From Acridotheres tristis (Eukaryota; Chordata; Aves; Passeriformes; Sturnidae), in NCBI GenBank assembly GCA_037013685.1, contig CM072884.1:8184001-8248000 (forward strand): a DNA stretch of 64,000 nucleotides, written 5' to 3'. The notes beneath the pieces were generated by a model that ran no database searches, had not been told where the DNA came from, and saw only the letters and a program-made list of their open reading frames with translations. Positions within the stretch are counted from its first letter, which is position 1, and each line of letters starts with the position of its first letter. This document shows positions 25,651 to 36,714 of the stretch, piece after piece. The position numbers and the translations under genes were made by a program.

Positions 25651-28394
25651 TTTTCAATAGATCTTTTCGATAGATCCTGACTTTTTTTAGTGCACCAGCA
25701 TGATACTGTAGGTTCACCAGTAATGTCAGAAAAATGTTCTGTAGCTTTTACAGTAACAAGAAATATCAACTGAAAACCTTTATTGATAATTCTTTATAAT
25801 ATTTTAACAGGAGCTTCTACATATACTTGTCAACATGTATTTAGTGGTCACACAGTCTTTCCAATGTGGGACTGTCATACAGCAGAAAAATAATGATACT
25901 TTATTGTAATTAACCCATATATTTAATGAAAGGCATGTACAATATCCTTAGATGCCAGTCATATTGAGAAGTACTGAACTGTGTCAATTCTTGTTATTTT
26001 TTCATTAAAATTAAGAGAACGCAGAATTACTACTCAGCTACTATGACACACTTTCTACTATTCCTGCTGTGAAATTAATTGGGTGAAATACTAGCTCTTG
26101 CCATCTACCTATTGTGGCCTATCTAGTGTACAGGGTGGGGAAAGGTTGATGGGATGGGCTCTTTCATCTGTTTCTTTTAATTCTAGACTTAAAAGGAGAT
26201 TTCAAGTGAAAGATGAATTGTACTCACAGGATTGAGGCTGTGTCTGTGATTAGAAAAGTAAATTTATCTTCTGCCATGTGAGGTGTTTGTATGCCATGTT
26301 GCAAATTTAATTGCAGTAACTTTTAAAAAACTTAATCTTCAAATAATTCTTTTGGGTTCTCTGTAGCTATGTTTAATACCAAATATGTTGCTACTGGTTC
26401 TACTTCCTGTGAGAGTTTATGAGCAGAGAAGAGATTGGAACTCCATATGAATATCTGTGTTTAATATCTGCATTATGTGTAGTCAGTGTTTATAGTGATT
26501 CACACTCCAGCCTTATGCCTGTATATTTAGGGAGCAATGAAGGAGTGCTGGCAAAATCTATTTGAAAGATTAGCAGGATCTGACAAGCTGAAATGGTTTT
26601 GCATATTCTTTTGGGGATGCATTCAGGTGTACAAAATTACTGGTGTGGATAAATCAGCCAGGAAAATTCATAAAATTGCTGGGATGCATAATTTGTGTTT
26701 TTCTCTACAAATGTGAGATGTGATATAAGATGTCATACTAGATTATTTTAAATGAACTGTCAAATGCAAGTTAGTTCAGGGCTTTCTGGTTTTAATGAAT
26801 TTTGAATACTAAGCAAAGGAGACTCTAATAGTGGAATAAGGAAAACATCATAGAATGTCTTGCACAAATGACATTCAAAGCCTCCTCATATACATATAAA
26901 AATGCCTATGAAAACTAAAAATCTCAACTGTTCAATGCAGTGGAAAAAAGCAATTAATTCAATGCATTTTGGAAGTATCTATTACATTTCTTAAAAATAC
27001 ATGAAAAATAGTATTCTCACTTTCAGATAGAAGTGGGGTTTTCAGGGTAGTTTGTTTTGGGGTTTTTTTGTTGTTGTTTTGTTTGGTTTTGTTGGGGTTT
27101 TTTTTTGTTTTGTTTTCTTTGTTGTTTTCTGTGGGGTTTTTTGTGGAGTGTGTGGTGTTTTTTTAGTCATTGAACAGGGAAGGTATGTGCCATCCTGGTC
27201 ATGGCTTATTTATGTCAGTGTAGGGTATGTCATGTGCTAGTGTGAGAGTTAAGATATGTGGACAGTAGGGTAGATTGTAAAAGTCTAGACCTTTACTGTT
27301 CTCAGAGTTAAAAAAGGCAGTAACACTGCAGATAAAATATACTCTTTCTTCTGATTCTTCTTGAAAAAGAGTTGAGATGGATGGGCAGGCAAAACAAGAA
27401 AAGCATGAGGATGGGACCAGCAGCATAGAACTTTACATCTTCACATGAAGCATTTTAATACCTGGAGTACATATGAGCTTATTAAATGGACCACTTTGCA
27501 ACAGAGCAAACCTTCCGTACTACCCCTGCACTTGCCTGAAGGTAGAAATTAGCTGTGAAGCTCTGGGTACCTTCATTTTGATGTCAGAATCAGCCTCAGC
27601 AGGAGAATAGGATAAAAGAATTTCCATTTCTATCCTAGTACTTAATGTAAATAGATATAATTTGAAAGTCTTGTGGCTATCCAAAGAAGAGCCAAATAGG
27701 GGGAAATCTATTTTGTGGTAGATTTATATTGTCAATTTATTATAGGGAAAGGGTCAGTCATATTATACATAAGTATTTACATACTCTTGAAAACTGTTGA
27801 AGAATGATTCCAACTGTTTTTAATAGCCAGATATTGAAGCTGGAGTTGCTCACATTCTAAAAGGATACAGATGAAATATGGCTCACAATGAGTGTTACTC
27901 TTCTAAAGAAATTTTCAAGGCGTTAAAAGAGGAAAAATAAGTGGTACAACACTGAGGAATTACCCCAGTTCTTTAACACGGTGATGTATTGCAGCTTGCA
28001 GAAGTCATTTTAGGCTTATAACTTCTGATGTGGAGATTGCATTTCTATGTATCTGATGGTTATAACATACTTTGGGGATTTATGTATGGGATTTTTTGTT
28101 GTTGCTTACCCCACAATAGCTATCAAAAATACACACAGTAAGGGTTAGGTTTGTTATCTATTTTATCTGTTGTTAGTTTTGCTGTAGAAGGCATCTGGAC
28201 ACCAGTGTAGAATATTATAGGATGATGTTGAAGAGATTTTAGCATAAGAATGAAAACAGGGGTAAGGAAAAGAGCTGAGAAATAAAGAACTGTAGTAAAA
28301 CTGCAGTCTCCAGGCAGAGTCAAGTCAGTCAGGAATTAGAAGACAAAAATAAAAGGTTTCTCTTGAGAGAGGAGAGAGGTCATCAGCAGAGTCA
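25651..28394 (+). other. ROBO1 intron, no gene seen
   Basis: AT-rich sequence. The one striking element is a T/G-only tract at 27051-27164 with just two C bases, which creates a low-complexity Phe/Gly/Val frame. The rest shows neither repeat-family similarity I recognise nor splice-flanked open frames. Confidence 0.55.
27051..27164 (+). repeat. T/G-only low-complexity tract
   Basis: The tract is about 114 nt of T and G with two C bases (27117 and 27129). It is built from irregular GTTTTG, TTGTTG and GGGGTTTTTT units. It is not a perfect microsatellite. Several GGGG runs are present on the + strand. Confidence 0.85.
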
Positions 28395-29010
28395 CACCTG
28401 TCTAGGTTATTCAACATTTTCATTAGTGCTGAAAAAGTGGGAGTGTGTGAACAGACAGAATTTTCTGATGGCACCAAGTTTTTCAAGGTAATAGGAACAA
28501 AGGCTGACTCTGATGAAGAGAAGAAAGTTATTACCATGCAAAGTAACTGCAGTAAAGCAGCAGATAAAATGCAATCTAGATAAATATGAAGTGATGTACA
28601 TGGAAAATAATTCCAACTTTACATATGTAATGATGGATTCCTAGCTGACTATAATCACATGGAAATGAGCAAATAAGATTTTGGAGTTATGATTGATAGT
28701 TCTATGAAAATGTCAGTTCAGAGCTCAGTAACAGTCAACAAAAAGGCAAATCAAATGTTAGGTTTTATTAGGAAAGGAATCTAGCATAAGACATTGATAT
28801 GCAGATATAAAATCCTCTAGTGTGCTAAAATTTTGAATGCTGTTTGAAGTTGGTTCTAGTCCTATCATCTCTAAAGTCTGTAGTGGAACTGGAAAATGAA
28901 GAAAAACAGCGAGTGTGACTGACCTAGAAAGAGAGAGTGATTTAGCAGTTTAGGACTAGTCAGCCGTTGAGAGAGATGGTTAAAGGTAGAAAGGATGGAG
29001 ATTTAGAAAA
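28395..29010 (+). mobile_element. Ancient CR1-type LINE relic (C-terminal reverse transcriptase region)
   Basis: Conceptual translation gives pieces that follow the end of the CR1/L3-group reverse transcriptase in the right order. Near 28411 there is an FNIFIS-like block (family FNIFINDLDDG). Near 28462 comes a D-GTKFF block (family ADDTKLGG). Around 28676-28780 lies a segment DFGVMIDSSMKMS with KKANQMLGFIRKGI (family DLGVLVD...MSQQ and KKAN..LG.I). The remaining part, to about 29010, aligns more weakly with the ELEKVQKRA and YEERL blocks. Stops and frame changes interrupt every part, so it is dead. Its divergence is clearly greater than that of the other CR1 copies here, which suggests insertion before the modern bird radiation. 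Confidence 0.7.
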
Positions 29011-29129
29011 TATGGTTGTAACACAGAAACTGAGTTTGGAGAGGTTGCCCACTAGATTTTCTTCAAGAACTGGAAACATTCAGTAATATTTACAGGTGAA
29101 AAATTTGTGGGAAGAATAACAATGAAATC

Positions 29130-29345
29130 TCCATGAACAAGTCATCATCTTCTTCTTTTATTTTAACATTTATTCAGCTTGGAGGACTGATTACCACAAG
29201 ACCGTACGTCAAAAATTGACTGGAATAATTAAGGGAAGAAAAAGTGTTCTTCCATACCAAACATTTCTTTTAGCAGTGGAAGTCCATGACCTGGCAATTG
29301 TTGAACATATGCAAAGCACATTGAGGTGGGAGCACTATTCCTTTG
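29130..29345. repeat. Unidentified duplicated segment, copy A
   Basis: This copy aligns along about 200 nt with copy B at 30290-30495, in the same orientation. Shared landmarks in order are AACA-GTCA, a GGAGGACT/GGAGGGACT block, a CACA...GTCA block, an AATTAA block, CTTTTAGCA, and then the best-kept core AAGTCCATGACCTGG followed by AATTG and TGAA. The core here is at 29280-29294. Identity in the core is high and elsewhere modest. I do not recognise the family. It could be an old interspersed repeat inserted twice or an ancient local duplication. The 135-codon frame at 29216-29623 starts inside it and has no recognised domain. Confidence 0.6.
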
Positions 29346-30289
29346 CCCAGAGACATGATTTGATGGGTATTGATCAGTGTCTGCTGTTGGAGGAAGGAAC
29401 TAAGACCTTGGTGAGCCATGCTTATACAAAATGGGATTTTAGGCAAGATCTGTATATAACGAACTCCTTTTTTATTTATGTTACAGCTCTTTCTTCCCCT
29501 GGTTGCACAGCTAAATGTAAAGTTGTGGGCTTAGACTTCAAAAGTGTCAGTTTTATGATAACTATTATTTTTACTTTTCTCATGCCAGGAATTCACATGT
29601 ATAAAATTTATCAGAGATTGTGAATTAAAGTGATACCTAAAACAGCCATTATCAGAAGCTCTTATCATAACTAAGGTACCAAAATAATTTTGGTGCTGTT
29701 TTGAAGCGCAGCATTCTTGAATATTTCAGATTGTTCAGACTTGCTTATGAAGTTACCAAAGTTTTACCTTTTCAGGGCTCATTCAACAGATTTCTTTGAG
29801 TTTTCCCTTCCTTGTGTTCATGCAACCCCTTTCTGTACTAGCCCTATTTTGCATTTATATTAACGCATACACTTCCATTTGATCCAGTTCAACTGATTTA
29901 ATGGATATTTCAGTTTCCACTTCAGTCCAAGCAGAAATGAGCCACAAGCAACAAACACAGCAATAACTGCTTTTCAGGTATTTACTTTTCAGCTTGGGAA
30001 TCAACTATTTCCTTCACCTGCTATATTGGCTGTGATTGCTAATGTGGAACCTGCAGCTCTATAGTTTGCAACTTAATAGTTGAAGGAATTTTCTGAGCTA
30101 GGACAGACTGCTAAGAGCAGAATTATAAAGGCAGTACCTTTTTCTTTTCTGCATGTATTTCTCTCTGCCCAAACTTTTTTTAAAAAGGAAAATTTGTTAG
30201 TTAATTAAATGTTTATTCTCTTCTGTTTGTCCTTAATATGTTTTAAGCAAGACTTATTGATCAAATATACCCCAAAATGAAAACGAACA

Positions 30290-30495
30290 AACAAATCACT
30301 TTGTTCGTCTTTCATGAAACATTAGTCAGGTGGAGGGACTACTTTTCACAATATATGTCAGGAATTAACTCGAAAAATTAATGGATTAAAAAAACCCTTT
30401 CTTACTAAATGCTACTTTTAGCACTAAAAGTCCATGACCTGGTAATTGCTGAATATAGGGGAAACATATTAGAGAGGACAGCTATATCTTTTTTC
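30290..30495. repeat. Unidentified duplicated segment, copy B
   Basis: This is the partner of 29130-29345, about 1.14 kb downstream in direct orientation. Its core AAGTCCATGACCTGG is at 30428-30442, followed by TAATTGCTGAATATA. The corresponding stretch of copy A reads CAATTGTTGAACATA. Similarity fades after about 30495. The open frame that copy A carries is not kept here. Confidence 0.6.
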
Positions 30496-31123
30496 AGTAA
30501 ATCATTCTTTAACTGAGAAACAACATGCTTTTAGTGTGTCTGTGCCTTAGTGATTTTACAATGTGTGTAACCATGTGACAAATAAATGAATGTGTAAGAG
30601 CATTGTGTCATCTTTATGGGAAAATAATAGTGAGATTGGAAGCAGATTAACGAAAAAATTGTCCAGGTAACTGAAGGATGACAGAAATATATTTTGTTTT
30701 CTTCATACTGTGCATGCTAAGATGAGCAGGAAAATGTGAGCAATAACATGAACCAGTACCTTTGTAACTCGTGTACAGAGTTTCTGACACCTGGAAGACA
30801 CATAGTAAGGGCCCTTTTCCCCATCCAAGGTATTCATTCTGGTCATACAGGACTAAACCATTTCTACTGAAGTCCATAGCATGGCCCAGAAGCAGCATGA
30901 GCCCACTCAGTGCAGCTGGTCAGGATGTACATGAAACACCCTTTACACAATGTTATGCAGAATTTGGTCTCTTACAGATGTTTCACTCTTACAATGAAGA
31001 TAATAATGTACATTTTTTATTATTAGTCTTTTCTTGAAACATATTTGTGCATTGAATCCTCTCTGTGTGGGCTGAAATCACAGTCAATGGTGACTCTGCA
31101 GGCAGCTCCTGCCCTGGTGAGAC

Positions 31124-31142
31124 TCTTAAGCCAGGCTTAAGA
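31124..31142. repeat. Perfect palindrome with 9-bp arms
   Basis: TCTTAAGCC-A-GGCTTAAGA reads the same on both strands apart from the single central base. The next base pair (C/C) does not match. No repeat family accounts for it, and the function is unknown. Confidence 0.65.
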
Positions 31143-32169
31143 CTTGCAGCAAAGTTTCTTATACAGGCTGGAGGAGTACTGGTCTCTGAATAGGAAATAT
31201 TTTGTCATGAAACAAATCCATGTTGACTTGATCCTGGCTGTGTAGTCTCAGTGTGCTGAACTGATCTTCATGGGCTTCTTGCTTTTAGAGGCTGTTCCAG
31301 GTGTTTTAGGAGCATGGGTCCAGACTCCAGACAACTTCAAACCTGACTACATAAACAGCTTCATTTCTTCCCCTCTTGGAAGAAAAACTAATTTCAGTCG
31401 CCTCAGTTCTACTTAGTATATGTCCCCAAGTTGTTTTTGTTTTTTTTTTTTTATTGGACCTTTGACTGACTCCCATATCAGAAAGGTAGAACTGTACAAT
31501 ACTTCCTGAGAGGTGTGTTGTGAAGATAAACACATAAAGCAGGAAGAAGGTACTTTAGGCACAGTGCTTATCCTGGGCTACAGCTGCTCTACATTACCCT
31601 GAAGTGGGTTCTAGGGGAAATCCTTGGTAGCATCTTCTCCAAGGCAAAATAGGAAAGATAAACAAGTTGCTATTGGCTTTATATGTCAAAATTGCAAAAA
31701 TGAGTCTATAAGCAAGGCAGATTTCTGTAAATTCAGTTGTAAAGGTACCATTTGCTCTCTGGCTTGCTGAGACAGCTTGTATTTATTATGAAGTGTTTCC
31801 CTGATAGATTTTTGTATGTTGCATTTCTACTTTTCAGAAATGCAACCTAGAACTCAAGTAAAAAAGTTAAAGTTTCTTTTTCTAAAGGAAAGCAGCAAAA
31901 ATCCCTTGGAGCACCAAGGTTGACAAGACAAAGCTTGAACTTTGTATTCAAAAGATATATTTTCCTTCAAATCATTAAATATCAATGCATCCCAGATACA
32001 TTTCTCACCTCTGTCATAAAATCAATGGGCAAGGAACACAAATCAATTTTAGACTCAGAAAATAAGTTGTCTGGACTTCAAGAATTAGTTTATCATTATC
32101 TGGAATGTATTTTAGAAAGAGTAGTGTTTGTGACCCACAATTTTATGTCTTTTTAAAATGGGACATAAT

Positions 32170-32184
32170 GTCATTCAGAATGAC
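32170..32184. repeat. Perfect palindrome with 7-bp arms
   Basis: GTCATTC-A-GAATGAC is an exact inverted repeat with one central base. CATTCAGAA occurs again at 32191-32199, so the right part also forms a short direct repeat. Confidence 0.55.
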
Positions 32185-32772
32185 AAACATCATTCAGAAG
32201 TATTTTCTCCACTGGTTTTTCATGAAATGCAATTTTAAAATATGAGCACATTTTAAGACTTTGCATGGCTTGTGCTAAAATTATTTTTTCCCACTTTTTT
32301 CCCCTTAGTTTTTGCATTATAGAAAAAGACAAAATATATTAATTAGTTGCGCTTCTATCAGATATTAATATAATCTAGTAATCACCTGGCAGTTGTCCTC
32401 CAAACTCTTAAGTTACTGCAACCTGTTGAGTGTTTAGAATTTTTGTGATATTAAGCATCTTTTTAAATAGAAATGTAAGGGCCTTATTTACTTAATGTAA
32501 AATTACAGATACTCCCTACAACTCTTAGCATATTATTAGCATATACTACTAGCTGCATATTAGTTTCAAGAATAATATTCAGGGCTGATAAGAGAATTCC
32601 AGCTTGAGAAATCGTTTAGTACATTATATATCAGTGGGAGAATGTGCTGAGTTTCTGCAAGTCAAAGCTCAGTTTAGGATTTTACAAACTAGATATCCTG
32701 AAAAAGAGTCATGAGTGGACATTAACATTGTCCAGAGAAAGTTCCTGGAGTTCTCCATCCTTTGGAGACTGA

Positions 32773-32820
32773 GACAGAGCTTGGTAGCACAGACAGAGCT
32801 TGGTAGCACAGACAGGGCTT
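32773..32820. repeat. 19-bp minisatellite, 2.5 copies
   Basis: The unit GACAGAGCTTGGTAGCACA occurs at 32773-32791 and 32792-32810 without a mismatch. A partial third copy, GACAGGGCTT, ends at 32820. The perfect identity implies a recent slippage event, and copy number may vary between individuals. Confidence 0.85.
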
Positions 32821-35800
32821 GCACCATGTGGAAGCACCTCAGTGGACTGTTTAATTCACTGTCGTAGGCAAACAAGAATCACAAGTCCTTGAAAGACTTA
32901 AGAAACAGATAACTATGAAAGTATTTATAAAAAGAAGAAATACGAATCTCAGAAATACCTGAAGTTCATCAAGAAACCAGGTAGCACCTTTTAGAGATCA
33001 GTGTTGGTTTTAGCTATGGACTCTCTTAAAGTGTTGAAGTGATATTATATTACTAAAGAGAAGCTGGAAAGGGACCAGAGGATAGTCGGGGTGTTTCTCT
33101 GCTCTTTTGTAGCCAGAATTCCCTTTCTTCATAAGATTTGTTTCTGCAGCTCCACACTCAGGAGAAATAGATTTTCTCAGAATTCTTGAAACAAGACTAA
33201 GAAATTGGATCTTTCCTTTTGAATAGACTGAAACCAGAAAATATCTATAGCTAAACTTATTTTGTTAAGTCATTATTTTGAATTTTTCAAGAGTGGAACT
33301 ATTAATTAAACAGCAAAAAAAAAAAATATTACTAAGAAGTTTTAAAACTGTGTTTTATAGAAGCAATGTTTTCCGCATTACTGGGCACTAGTACTGATGG
33401 ATAGATAATGTCTCCCAGAGGAAATGTCAGTAAATGTTCATGGATAAAGCCCTCAGTGTTGAGTATTCTTTCCATGGTTCCATGGCCTTTATGTAGACTG
33501 CTGGTGCAGCTAAATTAAGTTCATTTAATACTCCTATGTTACTTTCTGGTCTTTTGTGAAGTTAGATAACAATACTCCTGAATGATAGGTGTAGGTGAGA
33601 ATAAACATAGAAGTAACTGAAAAAGTCTGATACTAAAGTCATTATCTATTTCTGTATACCTAGAGGAGATCTTAAACAACATGAAGAATACACTATATTA
33701 AATACAGCAAAACTCCCAGTGGAAAACCAGTTCATATGAATGAATGACCAGTATACATTAATATGAATGAATATATAAATGACCAAATTAACTATTTATT
33801 GATGGTTCCTTATTGTGACATTTTATATTATTTTTTTTTTAGGGAAGAGTAATGGATCTGTGAATCAGACAAACTCTGATAACTCTGACATACAGTATAG
33901 TACAGGGAGTACAAGGATCAAAAGTTAGCCATATACTGTAACTTCCAAGTCTATTACAAGTATTTATCTTTGGCCTGCAAAGAGTAAAAAGGAATTGATT
34001 TCACACTTATCAATTCACTGCTTGTTTTTCAGCTGAACAGAAAGCTTTTTAATGAGTGAAAGGAAATCAATTGATAGCAGTTGCCTCTCCAGTCTGTTTA
34101 GAGATTATCTAGCCATGGAAGTTAATCCAAGAAAATGTAGCTGGACCTTTCAAATGAGGGTGGTTTGACTTCATGAGTTAGTCTGACATAATAAATTAAT
34201 TACATAATAACTACATATGATCAATCATAGACCAAATTAAGCATGTTCCAAGTTCAAGTTCAAAGCCTGAAACATATGCTATTAAAGCAAACCAATAAAC
34301 CTGTAGACTTCAGGAGCAGCATCAGGATGCTAGAGAAGAAAAGAAATTAATGATTCCTGGACTTGACTAAGCTCTGAAAGGAAGAGTATATGGTTATTAT
34401 GGTTATTATATATAATATATATTAATATAATTTTTAGATTAAGGAATTGTGCAGTCTGTGGTGGCTTCTCAACACTTTTGGATTAATGTATCATTTTGTA
34501 AGAGTATTGTAATTTTTCCGTGCATAAATTTTTCCATCTATGTAATGGAGGTAAAACAGTCCCATTCATGTGAACTGCTTGTAGAACTTCGAAATTTTCT
34601 TATTTTAAGACTAATCAAACTGAGACAAAATATGCTGTGTTTTTTTCAACAACATGTTATTCAGAAGTTCAGAACTTGACTTTCAAAAGCAGCTCTTGGG
34701 CACAGTTATTTTTTATGTTAAATAATTAGTAAGATTTTCAGCACTCTTCAATAGTTGGATGATTTTTCATTCTCACTATAGAGTTTCTACTGTAACCATG
34801 ATTCAAATTAGTTAGTCATCACACATTGGTTTTTTTCTGTCTTGGTGTAAAGTCTAAATTTTCTCATTATATGCGTCTCTCTAGATGCATGTTTGCATTT
34901 TTATTCATATATATAATATATACCATATGCCTGTCTGTGTAAATCTATTTATGCAAAGAAGGGGTTGTCTTGTTAAACACAAGCACAAGTATACATCTGT
35001 TTTAAACTATATTTTGCGTTGAGATGCTGTGAAGGGCCTCATTGAATGAAGTGTTCAGGAATATACTAAGGGAAAGAAAAAGATGCTGGTTGAATCCAAT
35101 GAGAGCTAATAATATGAATTGGTGAGGCAATGTACAAACAGATTGTGCAATACCTGTGTCTGAATTATTGAGCTTGAAATCTGATCAAAGATGGGACTTA
35201 TTGAAAGCTAGTGTTTTAGAAGTGGAAATTCTCCTTTGACAAGGCAAGATGAGACTGCAATAACCTTGACTTAGACGTGGAATCAGAATGATTAGAGCCA
35301 GTGCAAATTTCAGACCCATTCTCTGACAATAAATAAATGGAGATGTCGAGTCTCATTTCAATCACCTTCAGTAATGACCTTGAATGCATGCAAATGTGGA
35401 ATTTGCTCAATGGGGACTCTGTGGCAACTCTGTGATTCAACTGTGAAATTAGAGTAGCTTGTATTTAAACTGGAATTTCACACCTGCTGAACTAGCTGTC
35501 TCTAACTTGCAACAGGAAGGAATGAAATCCTTAAAAAGCCATGCTTCCATGTGTTTATTTGACATCATATTTTCTCTCAATTATAATTAAATAGGCTAAA
35601 AAAATTAAAATCCATTTGGGGGAAATTGGGACCAAATAATTTGTGGATTTTGTTTGAAAGTTATGCTCGCTCTATTAAAAAAAAATGAAGTTATTGTTAA
35701 AAAGGTATTGCAGTCTTTGTAAATGCTCTATGAGTAAGAACTTATTGAAACACTGAAAGTGTTCTGGTTCTTAAAAAGGAAAATGCTTCAACATAGTATA

Positions 35801-36164
35801 TCTGATGCATTACATTATAGAATTATTAGAATACCTAAAGACTAATAGATATACACTTGATTTCATGGAGAGTTCACCTATTTATTTCTTGGCATTTCTT
35901 TAGAGAGAATATTCTTTCAGAGCTGAAAGAAATGCATTAGTTGAAGAGTGATGCCCTAACCCAGATGCTTTCTAAAGTAATCAATTTAGCATTGTCAGTG
36001 TAGAAAAACAGTGCTTTCACAGCCAGGGGTCTCAAATGGAATTGCGTATTATGAAGTGGGCTTTTGTGGGGCAGGATTGGCAGTTCCAGATTGTATACAT
36101 CCCCTGGAATTTTATCACAACAGTTTTGTTTTCTGTCTTGCTGCCAATTAATTACCATTGTGAG

Positions 36165-36714
36165 GTATCTGTGCTCCAGAAACCCAGTAGGTCCACAGGG
36201 GAGCAGGAGGATGCCCAAAGGGGGCTCTGACCCCAAGGGAGACCTGCACTGGAGCTGGCTCCTGGGTAGGACCTAGGATCCATAGAGAGTGCAAATCCCA
36301 TCCCATGCTGGAGCAAATCTGCTGGCAGGACTTGTGACCTCGTAGGGAGCCCATGCTGGAGAAGTCTGTTCCTGAAGGACTGCACCCCATGGAGGGTCCC
36401 ATGCTGGAGCAGAAGGACTGTCTCCTGTTGGAAGGACAGGGGAAAACTGTGAGGTGTCCTGCCCTGCAGAGGAAGCAGTGACAGAGCTAATGTGTTATGA
36501 ACCACATTCCCCTGCAGGACTGTAGGTAGAGGAGGTAGATATCAGAAATAAATAAAGTTAAGACCAGGAAGAAGAGAGGAATAGAAGGGAGGTGTTTTAA
36601 GAATGGTTTTGTTTCTTTTTACTGTGATCTTATTTGATTTGGAATCAATTCAGTTAAGTTCCTCAAGCCATGTCTGGTGGGTACCAGATGTCCAGCCAGG
36701 GTCAACCTATCACA
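36165..36714 (-). mobile_element. Avian endogenous-retrovirus-type LTR (sense -)
   Basis: The plus-strand right end reads GTGGGTACCAGATGTCCAGCCAGGGTCAACCTATCACA. Its reverse complement starts TGTGATAGGTTGACCCTGGCTGGA, which I recognise as the start of an LTR family common in bird genomes. Leftward come AATAAATAAAGTTAAGACCAGGAAGAAG, a GGAAAACTGTGAGG..CTGCCCTGCAGAGGAAGCAG block, and repeated CCCATGCTGGAG boxes. The boxes at 36302, 36350 and 36398 are exactly 48 bp apart. The left edge is approximate and may be truncated. No second LTR and no retroviral gene is nearby, so this is a solo or fragmentary LTR. Minus-strand frames of 84-117 codons with LLQHG every 16 residues come from the 48-bp units. 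Confidence 0.7.
36302..36445 (-). repeat. 48-bp internal tandem units in the LTR
   Basis: Three consecutive units each start with CCCATGCTGGAG (36302-36313, 36350-36361, 36398-36409). After the box they diverge, but they keep a GGACT or GAAGGACTG-like element. A looser CTGCACTGGAG box upstream (36244-36254) may be an older unit. Because 48 is a multiple of three, a repeated peptide appears in translation without being a gene. Confidence 0.75.

Larger units (their letters stand above)
30496..36164 (+). other. ROBO1 intron, unique DNA with small palindromes
   Basis: No exon is visible. Small structures present are a 9-bp-arm palindrome at 31124-31142, a 7-bp-arm palindrome at 32170-32184, a 19-bp tandem repeat at 32773-32820, a repeated ATATGAATGAAT motif near 33734-33772, and AT-rich TTATTA/TATA repeats at 34390-34440. 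No open frame here has a recognisable domain. Confidence 0.55.

Noticed and set aside
27052..27240. Phe/Gly/Val-rich frame that looks like a membrane peptide
   Set aside because: It is the translation of a T/G-only low-complexity tract.
29216..29623. 135-codon open frame on the + strand, the longest in the window
   Set aside because: No domain, signal or splice context. It starts inside a duplicated non-coding segment whose second copy does not keep the frame, and a frame of this size is expected by chance somewhere in 64 kb.
36152..36505. 117-codon minus frame with a repeated LLQHG peptide
   Set aside because: The repeat comes from the 48-bp units of the LTR; 48 is divisible by three, so the same peptide recurs. 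It is not a repeat protein.
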